Part shown: piece by piece, positions 35,645-45,067 of the stretch
How positions within the stretch are numbered: the stretch's first letter is position 1
How the letters are laid out: each line of letters begins with the position of its first letter
Position numbers and translations under genes: made by a program
Assembly (NCBI RefSeq): GCF_900176395.1
Contig: NZ_FWXL01000005.1
Coordinates: forward strand, 301,603 to 365,602
Direction: 5' to 3'
DNA from: Novosphingobium sp. B1
GTDB lineage: Bacteria > Pseudomonadota > Alphaproteobacteria > Sphingomonadales > Sphingomonadaceae
DNA: 64,000 bases
Notes under the pieces: model-generated
What the model was told of the DNA's origin: nothing
Databases searched by the model: none
What the model saw: the letters and a program-made list of their open reading frames with translations, nothing else

Positions 35645-36706
35645 TCAGGCGGCGGGTGCTTCGGAAGCCGCAGCCTCCGGAGCAGCAGCAGCCGGCGCGG
35701 CAGCCGGGGTCACGACAGCAGGAGCTGCCGGGCCGACGGTGCCGCCGGGCTGGGTCTTCACCCAGGCCTCGAACTTGTCGCGGGGAAGCGCTTCAACCGC
35801 GATCGGCATGTAGCCGTGGCGAGCGCCGCACAGTTCGGAGCACTGGCCGTAATAGACGCCCGGCTCCTTGATGAAGAGGACCTTCTCGTTGATGCGGCCC
35901 GGCACAGCGTCGAGCTTGAACCACAGCGAAGGCACGGCGAAGGCGTGGATCACGTCCGAACCGATGGTCTGGATGCGGATCGGTTCACCCACGGGGACAA
36001 CCATGCGGTTATCGACCGCGAGGTGGCCGGGTTCACCCTTCTTGAGCGCTTCCTCTTCCGTCAGCATGTTCGAGATGACCTCGAAGCCGCCGTTGTCGGG
36101 ATAGGTATAGCCCCAGTACCACTGGTAACCGGTCACCTTGACGGTGACCGCACCCTTGGGTGCCGGTTCATACTGCTGGGCCAGAAGGCGGATCGACGGA
36201 ACCGCGATGACCACAAGGATCAGCACGGGAACCAGCGTCCAGACGACTTCGATCAGCGTGTTGTGGCTGGTCTTCGAAGCGACCGGGTTAGCGCGCTTGT
36301 TGAAGCGGGCGGCCACGACCACCAGAAGGATCAGCACGAAGATCGAGATCGCGACGATGATCGGCATCAGGATCACGTCGTGCATCCACAGGCCCTGCTC
36401 GCCAACCGGCGAATACTGGTCCTGGAAGGTCCAGCCCTTGTCCACCGGCTGGCCCTTGCCGGGCGTCGGTGCCATCGGGGTATAGGAACCCTTGTCCGCA
36501 ACAGTTGCAGTGGCCGGAGCGGCTTCCGCAGCAGCGGCAGCAGGCGCGGCCGACTCACTTGCAGCCACGACCGGGGCATCGACCGGCGCTGCGGGCGCGG
36601 CGGCAAGCGCCTGAGTCCCGAAAGTCAGCGCGGCGGCGATGCCGAGGGTCCGGCCGTAAGACCGGAAGGCTTTGCCCATGGAACGGGCGGTATCGGCAAG
36701 ACTCAT
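35645..36706 (-). CDS. ctaC: Cytochrome c oxidase subunit II
   Basis: CtaC carries the CuA centre that accepts electrons from cytochrome c. The 353-aa product has a signal peptide, two membrane spans, the aromatic patch GYQWYWGYTYPD and the CuA ligands in HAFAVPS and CSELCGARHGYMP. Ala/Pro-rich low-complexity stretches extend both the N-terminus (residues 33-65) and the C-terminus. I chose ATG 36706; an in-frame start 51 nt upstream falls in a GC-rich hairpin and adds no signal features. Confidence 0.96.
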   Translation of the reverse strand: MSLADTARSMGKAFRSYGRTLGIAAALTFGTQALAAAPAAPVDAPVVAASESAAPAAAAAEAAPATATVADKGSYTPMAPTPGKGQPVDKGWTFQDQYSPVGEQGLWMHDVILMPIIVAISIFVLILLVVVAARFNKRANPVASKTSHNTLIEVVWTLVPVLILVVIAVPSIRLLAQQYEPAPKGAVTVKVTGYQWYWGYTYPDNGGFEVISNMLTEEEALKKGEPGHLAVDNRMVVPVGEPIRIQTIGSDVIHAFAVPSLWFKLDAVPGRINEKVLFIKEPGVYYGQCSELCGARHGYMPIAVEALPRDKFEAWVKTQPGGTVGPAAPAVVTPAAAPAAAAPEAAASEAPAA

Positions 36707-36974
36707 CGTCAAAGTTTCCGCTTTTTCCCTGTTTGCGCGCTTGTTGCGCTGCATCAAGGAGGAGCTTGCGCGCCTCCTCTAAGTCCCTCGATTGGAGCGG
36801 CCTATACGCGCGGTTGTCCCAAGCCTCAAGCGGCTGGGCGCATATTTTTCATGGGTTCGCCATGGCCATTCGGGCAAGGCCGCAACGCTCTGTAACGAAA
36901 CGTCCGAAAAGGGTTGCCCCGCGCGCAGGCAACGGCCATTTGCGATGCGTTGCAGCAGCATTCCAGGCAGATCA

Positions 36975-37559
36975 ATGCTCGAAGACGAGATCCTTTCCGA
37001 ATTCCGCGCCAGCCAGGCCCTGCTCGAGGGACATTTCCTGCTCTCGTCAGGCCGGCACAGTGCCCATTACCTTCAGTGCGCGCGCGTGCTGATGGACCCG
37101 ATGCGCGCCTCACGCCTCGCGCTGGCGACCGCACAGAAGATCCCGCGCGAGATTCGCCAGCAGATCCAGAAGGTGGTGTCGCCCGCGATGGGCGGCGTGA
37201 TCATCGGGCACGAGATGGGTCGCGCACTGGGAGTCGAGGCGATGTTCGTCGAGAGGCCGACCGGCACTTTCGAACTGCGCCGCGGCTTCGCGCTCAACCC
37301 GGGTGACAAGGTGCTGATGGTCGAGGACGTGGTGACCACCGGCCTGTCGAGCCGCGAGGCGATCAAGGCCATCGAGGCTGCCGGCGGCGAAGTGATCGCT
37401 GCAGCGGCGCTGGTTGATCGTTCGGCAGGCAGTGTCGATCTGGGCGTGCCCTTCTTCCCGCTCGTTGCGCTCAACTTCCCGACATATGCGCCCGACGAGT
37501 TGCCACCCGCTCTTGCCGCGACGGAAGCGGTCAAGCCGGGCAGCCGGGCCAAGCCCTGA
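36975..37559 (+). CDS. pyrE: Orotate phosphoribosyltransferase
   Basis: PyrE joins orotate to PRPP to make OMP in pyrimidine synthesis. The 194-aa product has the PRPP-binding motif [11 protein letters not shown] and [14 protein letters not shown] near the N-terminus. ATG 36975 gives the family length; upstream open frame is leader. Its stop overlaps the pdxJ start as ATGA. It is divergent from ctaC across a 268-bp gap that should hold both promoters and includes a hairpin (AGGAGG/CCTCCT at 36757-36778). Confidence 0.94.
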   Translation: MLEDEILSEFRASQALLEGHFLLSSGRHSAHYLQCARVLMDPMRASRLALATAQKIPREIRQQIQKVVSPAMGGVIIGHEMGRALGVEAMFVERPTGTFELRRGFALNPGDKVLMVEDVVTTGLSSREAIKAIEAAGGEVIAAAALVDRSAGSVDLGVPFFPLVALNFPTYAPDELPPALAATEAVKPGSRAKP

Positions 37560-38299
37560 TGAGCGTGCTCGTCCCCGGGCGGCTTCGGCTGGGCGTGAAC
37601 ATCGATCACGTCGCGACGATACGCAACGCGCGTGGTGGCGATCATCCCGATCCCGTGCGCGCGGCCGAGATCGTGGCGAGCGTCGGCGGTGACGGCATCA
37701 CGGCGCACCTGCGCGAGGACCGTCGGCACATCCGCGACGAGGATCTCGCCCGCATTCAGGCCGCAACGAACCTGCCGCTCAACCTCGAAATGGCCGCCAC
37801 CGACGAGATGCTGGCCATCGCGCTGCGGCACAAGCCGCACGCAGCCTGCATCGTGCCCGAACGGCGCGAGGAGCGGACGACGGAGGGCGGTCTCGATGCC
37901 GCCGGTCAGCACAACCGGCTGGCGCCGATCGTCGCGCGGCTATCGGACGCCGGGATCCGTGTGAGCCTGTTCATCGCGCCCGAGGCCCGCCAGATCGAAG
38001 CGGCAATGCGCCTGGGAGCGCCAGTGGTGGAGTTGCATACCGGCGAATATGCCCATGCCGAAGGCGAACAGCGCGCCATCGAACTCAGGCGCATCGCCGA
38101 CATGGCGGCCCTCGCTGCACGCAATGGCATCGAACCGCACGCCGGACACGGCCTTACCTACGAGAACGTCCAGCCAGTAGCCGCCATCCCGCAGCTCGCC
38201 GAACTGAACATCGGGCATTACCTGATCGGCGAGGCGATATTCGTGGGGCTGGAAGCTGCGGTGCGACGGATGCGCGACCTGATGGACGAAGCGCGATGA
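37559..38299 (+). CDS. pdxJ: Pyridoxine 5'-phosphate synthase
   Basis: PdxJ condenses 1-deoxyxylulose 5-phosphate with aminoacetone phosphate to form vitamin B6. The 246-aa TIM barrel has [16 protein letters not shown] at its start, the catalytic glutamate region LNLEMAAT and the phosphate site [12 protein letters not shown]. It is coupled to pyrE by ATGA and followed by acpS, an arrangement common in alphaproteobacteria. Confidence 0.97.
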   Translation: MSVLVPGRLRLGVNIDHVATIRNARGGDHPDPVRAAEIVASVGGDGITAHLREDRRHIRDEDLARIQAATNLPLNLEMAATDEMLAIALRHKPHAACIVPERREERTTEGGLDAAGQHNRLAPIVARLSDAGIRVSLFIAPEARQIEAAMRLGAPVVELHTGEYAHAEGEQRAIELRRIADMAALAARNGIEPHAGHGLTYENVQPVAAIPQLAELNIGHYLIGEAIFVGLEAAVRRMRDLMDEAR

Positions 38300-38309
38300 G
38301 GGTGACCGC

Positions 38310-38729
38310 GTGATCATCGGCATGGGCTCGGACTTGTGCAACATCGAGCGTATCCAGAATTCGCTTGATCGGTTCGGCGAGCGCTTCATCAAACGGGTCT
38401 TCACCGAGATCGAGCAGGCCAAGGCGGCGCGCAGGCCCTATACCATGGCTGGCACGCTGGCGAAGCGCTTCGCCGCCAAGGAAGCCTTCTCCAAGGCGGT
38501 CGGCACGGGCTTCAAGGCGGGTGTCTTCATGAAGGACATCGGCGTGGTGAATGCGAAGTCCGGCGCGCCGACCCTCGCGCTCACCGGGGGCGCGGCTGCG
38601 CGGCTGGCGGCGATCACGCCGGAAGGCCATGACGCCGTCGTACATCTGACCTTGACCGACGATCATCCCTGGGCACAGGCCTTTGTGGTCATCGAAGCCC
38701 GGGCGATCGCAGAGAAGCCTGCAACTTGA
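38310..38729 (+). CDS. acpS: Holo-[acyl-carrier-protein] synthase
   Basis: AcpS adds the phosphopantetheine arm to acyl carrier protein. The 139-aa product has the Mg-binding motif [12 protein letters not shown] and the downstream [16 protein letters not shown]. It starts with GTG 38310, 10 nt after pdxJ, and overlaps the lepB TTG start. Confidence 0.96.
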   Translation: MIIGMGSDLCNIERIQNSLDRFGERFIKRVFTEIEQAKAARRPYTMAGTLAKRFAAKEAFSKAVGTGFKAGVFMKDIGVVNAKSGAPTLALTGGAAARLAAITPEGHDAVVHLTLTDDHPWAQAFVVIEARAIAEKPAT

Positions 38730-39634
38730 CCGAAGAAATACCTGATATCGCAGCAAAACCGCTGACGCCTCCCCCGCCGCCTCCGGGTGGCGTCGACTGG
38801 TGGTCGGAAATACGCGGGCTGTTTCTGATGCTGCTGGCTGTGGTCACGTTCCACAGCCTCATCGCCAAACCCTTCTATATCCCCTCGATCTCGATGATGC
38901 CCAATCTTCTGGTTGGCGATCGGCTGATCGTGTCGAAGTATCCCTATGGCTGGTCCTGGGTGTCCGCTTCGTTCCATGTCCTGCCGCGCGGCAGGGATCG
39001 CGTATTGGCCAGAACGCCGGAATACGGCGATATCGTGATCGCGGTGCCGCCCGACCGGGACGAGGATTACATCAAGCGCGTGGTCGCGCTGCCCGGCGAC
39101 CGAATCGCGGTGGTCCACGGCCAGATCATCCTCAACGGCAAGCTCGTCCCGCAGCAGGTCGAGCCGCCCGTCCAGATCCCAGCCGACCCTCAACTCTCGT
39201 GCGACGGCGCGCCGTGCTACGACATGTTCGAGCGATACCGCACGCGGCTTGCCGACGGTCGCGAGGTCTATGAGCTACCGGCGTTTCGCGAGACGCTGCC
39301 CAATGGCGCCAGCTACGTGATCATCGACCACACCGACCAGGTGCTCGACAACTATCCCGAGACCAGGGTCCCGGCGGGCCACGTTTTCCTGATGGGCGAC
39401 AACCGCGACCATTCGGCCGACAGCCGCGCGCCGGTGGAAGAGCGCGGCCTTGGCGGACCGGTTCCACTCGCCAACATCGGCGGACGGGCCGAGTTCGTGA
39501 CCTTCTCGCTCGATGGCAGCGAAAGCTGGAACCCGGCAAGCTGGTGGTCCGCCTTGCGCAAGAACCGCGCCTGGACGAAGCTGCGTCCCGAATTGCGCCG
39601 CCCTCCTCAGGACAGCGCGCTGGCGGGGAAGTAA
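38726..39634 (+). CDS. lepB: Signal peptidase I
   Basis: LepB removes signal peptides from exported proteins. The 302-aa product has a Pro-rich N-terminus, one membrane span near residues 30-50 and the catalytic Ser in PSISMMPNL. The catalytic Lys lies in [13 protein letters not shown] and the family box [11 protein letters not shown] follows. The TTG start at 38726 overlaps acpS. A loop with two Cys (SCDGAPCYD) before the C-terminal half is additional to the E. coli-type core. Confidence 0.95.
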   Translation: MTEEIPDIAAKPLTPPPPPPGGVDWWSEIRGLFLMLLAVVTFHSLIAKPFYIPSISMMPNLLVGDRLIVSKYPYGWSWVSASFHVLPRGRDRVLARTPEYGDIVIAVPPDRDEDYIKRVVALPGDRIAVVHGQIILNGKLVPQQVEPPVQIPADPQLSCDGAPCYDMFERYRTRLADGREVYELPAFRETLPNGASYVIIDHTDQVLDNYPETRVPAGHVFLMGDNRDHSADSRAPVEERGLGGPVPLANIGGRAEFVTFSLDGSESWNPASWWSALRKNRAWTKLRPELRRPPQDSALAGK

Positions 39635-39637
39635 GTC

Positions 39638-40699
39638 ATGGACGAACAAGCCGCCCCTGCCAGCACCGGCCCGACCGACATCACCGACGGGCTGATCCGC
39701 CGGGAGGCCAAGAAGGCCGCGGTGTGGCTTGGCATGGCAGGGTTGTTTGCGCTGGTTGTGCTGCTTGCCCAGCCGATCATGGTCATCATTGGCGGCATAG
39801 TCTTTGCAGCGCTGATCGACGGTGGGCAGCGACTTATCGCCAGGGTAGCGCCATGGATGCCGCGCGGCATCCGCATCGCGCTGCTGCTGCTTTTCACTTT
39901 TGCGTTCCTGATCTGGGTGGTGATCTTCGCCGGCGGCCAGATCGCCGCGCAGGCCTCGCAGTTGCCCGACGTGATCCAGACGCAATTGAACAACCTGTCG
40001 CAGCTGGCACAGCGGCTGGGCATCACGATGCGGGACGTGAACCTGCAGCAGATCGCTGGGCAGGTTCTCGGCAGTGTCGGGCAGGTCACGCGCGCGCTGG
40101 GCGGCATCTTTGGCGGTTTCACCACCGCTTTCCTGATCTTCATCCTGTCGATCTACTTCGTGCTCGAGCCGGATCTCTATCGCCGCGGCTTTGCCTGGAT
40201 GCTGCCGGTGGAAAGCCGCGAGCATTGGGAAGGCACCGCTCAGCGCATGGGCAAGGCGCTGCGCCTGCTGCTGGCCGGGCGCATGCTGGGCATGACGGTA
40301 GAGGGCATTGCCACCTGGGCACTGCTGGCGTGGTGGGGCGTGCCGATGGCGGCGCTGCTCGGCCTGCTCACCGGCCTGCTGGCGTTTCTGCCCAACATCG
40401 GCGCGCCGATATCGGGCCTGCTGATGATCATGGTCGGCTTTTCGGGTGGCACCGACATGGGCCTGTTCTGCATCGCGGTCTATCTCGTGGTGCAGACGGT
40501 GGACGGCAATATCATCGTACCGATGGTCGCCAAGCGCACCGTCGATCTTGCGCCAGCGCTGGTATTGGGCGCGCAGCTGATGTTCGGGCTGCTGTTCGGC
40601 ATCCTTGGCCTCATGCTGGCCGACCCGATCATCGCCATGATCAAGATCGCGCTCGAACGCCAGGCAGAGCGCAACGACGCAAACCGCAGCGAGGGTTGA
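39638..40699 (+). CDS. AI-2E (PerM) family membrane transporter
   Basis: The 353-aa product belongs to the AI-2E/PerM permease family, with about eight membrane spans and the conserved C-terminal segment GNIIVPMVAKRTVDLAPAL followed by GLMLADP. Members include the autoinducer-2 exporter TqsA and sodium-proton antiporters. Substrate here is unknown. It lies 3 nt after lepB in the same run of plus-strand genes. Confidence 0.9.
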   Translation: MDEQAAPASTGPTDITDGLIRREAKKAAVWLGMAGLFALVVLLAQPIMVIIGGIVFAALIDGGQRLIARVAPWMPRGIRIALLLLFTFAFLIWVVIFAGGQIAAQASQLPDVIQTQLNNLSQLAQRLGITMRDVNLQQIAGQVLGSVGQVTRALGGIFGGFTTAFLIFILSIYFVLEPDLYRRGFAWMLPVESREHWEGTAQRMGKALRLLLAGRMLGMTVEGIATWALLAWWGVPMAALLGLLTGLLAFLPNIGAPISGLLMIMVGFSGGTDMGLFCIAVYLVVQTVDGNIIVPMVAKRTVDLAPALVLGAQLMFGLLFGILGLMLADPIIAMIKIALERQAERNDANRSEG

Positions 40700-40712
40700 G
40701 AGAGCACGAACA

Positions 40713-41849
40713 ATGGCCCGCAAGTTCCTCTATCTCGTCGCCCTTCTGGCGGTCCTGGTCATCGCTGCGCTGTTTGCGTTGCGCATCTGGTCGGGCGAGC
40801 TGACGCGCTTTGCCTTCGTGCCGCGCGTGGACTTCGCGGCGCTCGATCCGCTTCCCGCAGAGACCTATGCCGGCAACGCGATGTGGATAGCCAAGCCCGG
40901 GCTGGGCAGCGGCGATCCCGCACAGTGGGTGCCGCCGGGATTGCAGAAGGATGCAGGTTCGCCCGAGTCGCGGCGCGCAGCAGTATTCTTCATCCACCCA
41001 ACGAGCTATCTTGCCCGCGAGAACTGGAACGGGCCGATCGACGACCCGGATTCGAGCCGGCGCGCTGTGTTCTTCGTGCGTGGCATGGCTTCTGCCTTCA
41101 ACGGACAGGCGCAAGTCTGGGCACCACGCTATCGGCAGGCGGCTTTCGGCGCCTTCCTGACCGCCAAGCCCGAAGGCCAGCGCGCGCTGGATACGGCCTA
41201 TCTCGACGTGCGGCAGGCCTTCGACACGTTCCTCGCATCGTTGCCCGCCGACACGCCGATCGTGCTGGCCGGTCATAGCCAGGGCGCGCTGCACCTCATC
41301 CACCTGCTGAAGGACCGGGTCGCGGGGACACCGCTCGCCAAGCGCATCGTCGGCGCCTATCCGATCGGCTGGCCGATCTCGGTGGAGCACGATCTTCCGC
41401 TGATGGGACTGCCCGCATGCACCGCCCCCGATCAGGTGGGCTGCATCATGAACTGGTCGAGCTTTGCCGAGCCCGCAGATCCCGCCATGGTGCTCGAGGC
41501 CTATCGCGCGCGGCCAGCCCTTGATGGGCGTGCGCGCGACAGCAAGCCCGTCCTGTGCACCAATCCGCTTACGGGCAAGGTTGGCGGCAGCGCCCCGGCA
41601 TCTGCCAATCTCGGCACGCTCAAGCCGGCAGAAGATCTCGAGTCGGGCGAACTGGTGCTGAAGGCCGTGCCTGCGCGCTGCGATGCGAGCACGGGATTGC
41701 TGATGATCGGCGATCCGCCGGATCTCGGGCCGTTCGTGCTGCCGGGCAACAACTACCACGTTTACGACATCCCCCTGTTCTGGATGAACCTGCGCGAGGA
41801 CCTCGCCACGCGCACGGCGGCATGGAGCCGCACTGCGAGGGCAAGGTGA
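40713..41849 (+). CDS. DUF3089 protein, lipase-like alpha/beta hydrolase
   Basis: The 378-aa product has an N-terminal signal anchor (residues 5-26) and a DUF3089 hydrolase domain with [17 protein letters not shown] and the nucleophile elbow AGHSQGALH. It is therefore likely an envelope-located esterase. A downstream Cys pair (CTAPDQVGC) may form a disulfide. The stop overlaps the ruvX start as GTGA. Confidence 0.84.
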   Translation: MARKFLYLVALLAVLVIAALFALRIWSGELTRFAFVPRVDFAALDPLPAETYAGNAMWIAKPGLGSGDPAQWVPPGLQKDAGSPESRRAAVFFIHPTSYLARENWNGPIDDPDSSRRAVFFVRGMASAFNGQAQVWAPRYRQAAFGAFLTAKPEGQRALDTAYLDVRQAFDTFLASLPADTPIVLAGHSQGALHLIHLLKDRVAGTPLAKRIVGAYPIGWPISVEHDLPLMGLPACTAPDQVGCIMNWSSFAEPADPAMVLEAYRARPALDGRARDSKPVLCTNPLTGKVGGSAPASANLGTLKPAEDLESGELVLKAVPARCDASTGLLMIGDPPDLGPFVLPGNNYHVYDIPLFWMNLREDLATRTAAWSRTARAR

Positions 41850-42316
41850 TCACGCAATCGGCGCTCTTGATGCGCGATGCCTTGCCGGAGTCAGGCGGCG
41901 TGCTGATGGGCCTCGATACCGGCACGAAGACCATTGGCATTGCGCTGTGCGATGCGGACTGGCGCTTCGCCACGGCAGGCAAGACCTTGCAGCGCGGCAA
42001 GTTCATGGCCGACAAGGCGAAATTGCGTGCGCTGATCGAGGAGCGGAGCGTCAAGGGTCTGGTCATCGGGCTGCCGCTGAACATGGACGGATCGGAAAGC
42101 CCGCGTTCGCAGGGCGCAAGGGCAATTGCGCGCAACCTCGAGGATCTCGACCTTCCCATCCTGCTATGGGACGAGCGCTGGACGACACAGGCGGCAGAGC
42201 GCGCCATGATCGAGCAGGATTTCAGCCGTGCCAAACGCGCCGAACGCATCGATTCGCATGCCGCCGCTCTGATTCTGCAGGGTGCAATAGACGCGCTGGC
42301 CGGAAGCGCCTTTTAA
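41846..42316 (+). CDS. ruvX: YqgF/RuvX RNase H-fold nuclease
   Basis: The YqgF/RuvX family acts as Holliday-junction resolvase-like nuclease or in pre-16S rRNA 5' maturation. The 156-aa product has the RNase H-like acidic motifs [26 protein letters not shown] and the catalytic [10 protein letters not shown], then [12 protein letters not shown] with the last Asp. GTG 41846 overlaps the DUF3089 stop; ATG 41870 is an alternative. Confidence 0.93.
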   Translation: MITQSALLMRDALPESGGVLMGLDTGTKTIGIALCDADWRFATAGKTLQRGKFMADKAKLRALIEERSVKGLVIGLPLNMDGSESPRSQGARAIARNLEDLDLPILLWDERWTTQAAERAMIEQDFSRAKRAERIDSHAAALILQGAIDALAGSAF

Positions 42317-42368
42317 GCGATCACTTGAACTTCTTGAAATGCCGGCAGTGCTGCGGCAGGAACCGACG

Positions 42369-42884
42369 ATGGATTCAATGCCCGAACGCCCGACAGACAA
42401 TCAGGGGGGACGCCCCGCCATTCCAGCGGGCATGGACTTCGATCCAGCGCGATTCGGCAAGTTCATGATGAGCCATGGGCATACCGGCTTCATCGGCATG
42501 CAGTACCAGTCCCACGGCGACAACTGGGTGGAGCTTGCCCTGCCATGGCGGGAAGATCTTGTGGGCGACCCCGATACCGGCGTGCTCGCCTCCGGGCCGA
42601 TCATCAGCTTGCTGGACAATGCGACCTCGATGTCGGTGTGGGCGCTGCGCGGCGGATTTCGCCCGCAAGTGACGCTGGACCTGCGGGTCGACTATGTAAG
42701 GGCAGCGACGTCCGGCAAGACCATCGTCGCCTGGGCCGAGTGCTATCAGCTCAAGAAGTCGATGGCCTTCGTCCGGGGCATCGCCCACGATGGCGACATT
42801 GCGGATCCGGTGGCCCATGCAGCCGGCATCTTCATTCAGGTCGAAGCGGATGGCTGGGCGCGCAGCCGGGAGGCCGAGGCGTGA
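42369..42884 (+). CDS. PaaI-type hotdog thioesterase (first of pair)
   Basis: The 171-aa product has the hotdog-fold thioesterase pattern: VLASGPIISLLDNATSMSVW is the helix-entry motif with the catalytic Asp, and LDLRVDYVRAATSGKTIVAW is the sheet. Such enzymes hydrolyse acyl-CoA thioesters. I chose ATG 42369, with AGGAA 6 nt before it. It overlaps the next hotdog gene by GTGA; the two may form a heteromer. Confidence 0.82.
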   Translation: MDSMPERPTDNQGGRPAIPAGMDFDPARFGKFMMSHGHTGFIGMQYQSHGDNWVELALPWREDLVGDPDTGVLASGPIISLLDNATSMSVWALRGGFRPQVTLDLRVDYVRAATSGKTIVAWAECYQLKKSMAFVRGIAHDGDIADPVAHAAGIFIQVEADGWARSREAEA

Positions 42885-43288
42885 ACGACCTTGCAGACCG
42901 CTTGCCGCCCTATGCGCGCGCAATGGGCATCCGCATGAACGGCATGCTCGATGGCGCGCCGTTGCTCACCATGGATTTCAGCGACCGCGCGATGGGGCGC
43001 CCCGGCTATCTTCACGGCGGCGCCATTGCGGGAATGCTCGAGATCGCCGCGATCATGGCGCTCCACGCCGAACTGGGCGAAAAGGGCGCGAACGTGCGAA
43101 TCAAGCCAGTGAACATCTCGGTCGAGTATCTGCGCGGCGGAGTTACGGTCGAGACGTTCGCGCGCGGACAGGTCGTGCGTGCTGGTCGCCGCATTGCCAA
43201 CGTCCGTGCCGAGGCATGGCAGGCTGACCGCGACAAGCCTCTGGCAAGCTGCTGGATGAACTTCCTGATCAAGCCCCGGAAGGCTTAG
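42881..43288 (+). CDS. PaaI-type hotdog thioesterase (second of pair)
   Basis: The 135-aa product has the PaaI signature GRPGYLHGGAIAGMLEIAAI, where the HGG loop and the Glu are catalytic, followed by KPVNISVEYLRGG. It starts with GTG 42881, coupled to the preceding hotdog gene. Sequence similarity between the two is low, so this is not a recent duplication. The stop overlaps convergent DUF2794 by 4 nt. Confidence 0.85.
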   Translation: MNDLADRLPPYARAMGIRMNGMLDGAPLLTMDFSDRAMGRPGYLHGGAIAGMLEIAAIMALHAELGEKGANVRIKPVNISVEYLRGGVTVETFARGQVVRAGRRIANVRAEAWQADRDKPLASCWMNFLIKPRKA

Positions 43289-43650
43289 TCTTCAACTATC
43301 TTCAACAGCTTGCGCTCGATCGGTGAAAGCACGCCGGCAAGGTCGTGACCGCGCTTGAGGACTTGTCCCGCTTCGCCGAACAGCGCCCACATGCCCTGCT
43401 TGCCGCGCAGCGACGGGCGTTTCTCGATGCGGGCGCTGGGTCGTTCGGCCGTGCGCTTGAACGCGGCGAAGACGGCGGCGTCCTTGCCGAAGTCCATCGC
43501 GTAATCACGCCAGAAGCCCGCGGCGACCATGCGGCCATAGAGATCGAGAATCTTGAGTATTTCGAGCCGATCGAAGCCCACCTGCTGAACAGCACGCGCG
43601 TTCGGAAAGGGCACGACCACGCCGGGCGGGCCGGCATCAGGTCCGGTCAC
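43285..43650 (-). CDS. DUF2794 protein
   Basis: The 121-aa product matches the alphaproteobacterial DUF2794 family: VGFDRLEILKILDLYGRMVA, then WRDYAMDFGKDAAVFAAFKR, and the ending GVLSPIERKLLKIVED. The function is unknown. It begins 3 nt after the cysE stop on the same strand, so the two are probably cotranscribed. Confidence 0.88.
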   Translation of the reverse strand: MTGPDAGPPGVVVPFPNARAVQQVGFDRLEILKILDLYGRMVAAGFWRDYAMDFGKDAAVFAAFKRTAERPSARIEKRPSLRGKQGMWALFGEAGQVLKRGHDLAGVLSPIERKLLKIVED

Positions 43651-43652
43651 GC

Positions 43653-44378
43653 TCAGCTGCGGGTCCTGCGACCGACCGTCGTCGGCGTCGGCGCTGGCGT
43701 CGATCCGTCACCGCCCGGCTGCGCGGCGATCAGTGCCGAGACCTGAGCCTTGAGCGCTGCGACCTCGGCCTCGAGCTCGTCGACCCTTGTCCCGCCATTG
43801 GGTTCGCACGGTTCCTTGCATGGCGTGCCGTAGGGTATGAATTCCTTGAGCCAGGTTTCTGCGGGAACCAGCGTCGAACGAGCCTTGAGCCCGATCATCG
43901 TCGCGCCTTCGGGCACATCGTCGGTAACCACCGCATTGGCACCGACGCGCGCACGCGGCCCGATGGTGATCGGACCCAGGATCTGGGCTCCCGAACCGAT
44001 GATCGCGTTATCTGAAAGAGTGGGGTGGCGCTTTCCGGGGATGCCATTGGCCGGGTTGGTGCCGCCAAGCGTCACGCACTGGTAGATCGTGACATTGTCA
44101 CCGATCTCTGCCGTCTCGCCGATGACGGTGAAGCCGTGGTCGATGAACAGGTGCTTCCCGATTCTGGCGCCAGGGTGGATGTCGATCGCCGTCAGGAAGC
44201 GCGAGAAATGGTTGACCAGACGAGCGAGGAAAAACAGGTCGGCCTTGAACAGCCAGTGCGCCACGCGGTGGAAGCCAACGGCCCAAAGCCCGGGGTAGAG
44301 GAGAATCTCCCAGCGCGACCGCGGCGCGGGATCGCGCGAGCGGATCGAGTCCAGATAGGCGATCAGGCCGTTGAACAT
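43653..44378 (-). CDS. cysE: Serine O-acetyltransferase
   Basis: CysE acetylates serine with acetyl-CoA, the committed step of cysteine synthesis. The 241-aa protein is of the short EpsC type. It has a helical N-terminus, left-handed beta-helix hexapeptides (HPGARIGKHLFIDHGFTVIG, catalytic His), the acetyl-CoA loop GKRHPTLSDNAIIG and a C-terminal coiled coil (DELEAEVAALKAQVSALI). The C-terminal Ile used by other SATs to bind CysK is not evident. Confidence 0.94.
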   Translation of the reverse strand: MFNGLIAYLDSIRSRDPAPRSRWEILLYPGLWAVGFHRVAHWLFKADLFFLARLVNHFSRFLTAIDIHPGARIGKHLFIDHGFTVIGETAEIGDNVTIYQCVTLGGTNPANGIPGKRHPTLSDNAIIGSGAQILGPITIGPRARVGANAVVTDDVPEGATMIGLKARSTLVPAETWLKEFIPYGTPCKEPCEPNGGTRVDELEAEVAALKAQVSALIAAQPGGDGSTPAPTPTTVGRRTRS

Positions 44379-44404
44379 GCCCCGATTCTCTCTCTTTCAA
44401 GCGC

Positions 44405-45019
44405 CTAAAGCAAGCGCGGCTGGAATTCCCCTGTCCGCTCCGCCAGCGCGTCGCGTGCGAGGGATATGGTGACGGGTGATTTACGCTCAAGGGACAGACG
44501 GTCAAGAGTTTCAATCAGCAACTCGATTTCGGCATACGAGCGCTCCACCCTTGGCAGCAGATAGGCAAGTACGGCCTCGCCCAGCACAATGCCCCGGCGC
44601 AGCGCATGTTCCATCAGCAAGCCCGCAACCAGGTCGTCATCAGGCGCGCCGATTTCGACAAGCAGTGCCGCCCCCAGACGCGAAGCCAGGTCCGGCAGCA
44701 TGATCTTCCATTCGCCGCGCGGGCGGTCGCTCACGAGCAGCAACGGGCGGCCATCGGCTTGAGCCCGGTTCCAGACATGAAAGACGTCGTTCTCTGGCAG
44801 CGAATCGGCGCCGTCGATCACTTCCCCTGCCCCGCTTTCGACAAACCAGCGCGCCAGCAGGCTCTTGCCAGAGCGCGGCGGCCCGGTGAGGATCGCGGTC
44901 CGGAACGGCCAGTCCGCCGCATTCTGCAGCGCCGCGATAACAGGATCGAGCGCCGGACCGGTGATGACCGTTTCGGCACCACGCGCCGTGACCAGCGGGA
45001 GGGCGATCTGTGACGACAT
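44405..45019 (-). CDS. hda: Hda/DnaA-related regulator of replication initiation
   Basis: Hda (HdaA) works with the sliding clamp to trigger ATP hydrolysis on DnaA and prevent re-initiation. The 204-aa product starts with a clamp-binding motif QIALPL at residues 4-9. It then shows a DnaA-like AAA+ core with a degenerate Walker A (GPPRSGKS) and Walker B-like region, and the sensor segment DLASRLGAALLVEIG. It precedes cysE on the minus strand and follows the DUF2066-like gene. Confidence 0.88.
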   Translation of the reverse strand: MSSQIALPLVTARGAETVITGPALDPVIAALQNAADWPFRTAILTGPPRSGKSLLARWFVESGAGEVIDGADSLPENDVFHVWNRAQADGRPLLLVSDRPRGEWKIMLPDLASRLGAALLVEIGAPDDDLVAGLLMEHALRRGIVLGEAVLAYLLPRVERSYAEIELLIETLDRLSLERKSPVTISLARDALAERTGEFQPRLL

Positions 45020-45067
45020 GCTGACGCCTATACGCTCAGGATGCGGCCGGGATTACGCCTGATTCGC

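Noticed and set aside
36707..36757. Longer ctaC start at 36757
   Set aside because: It adds 17 charged residues before the signal peptide and the start sits in a hairpin; ATG 36706 is more natural.
34763..36895. 710-aa open frame on the plus strand across ctaD-ctaC
   Set aside because: It is antisense to two certain oxidase genes; His/Arg/Asp-rich composition is typical of high-GC shadow frames.
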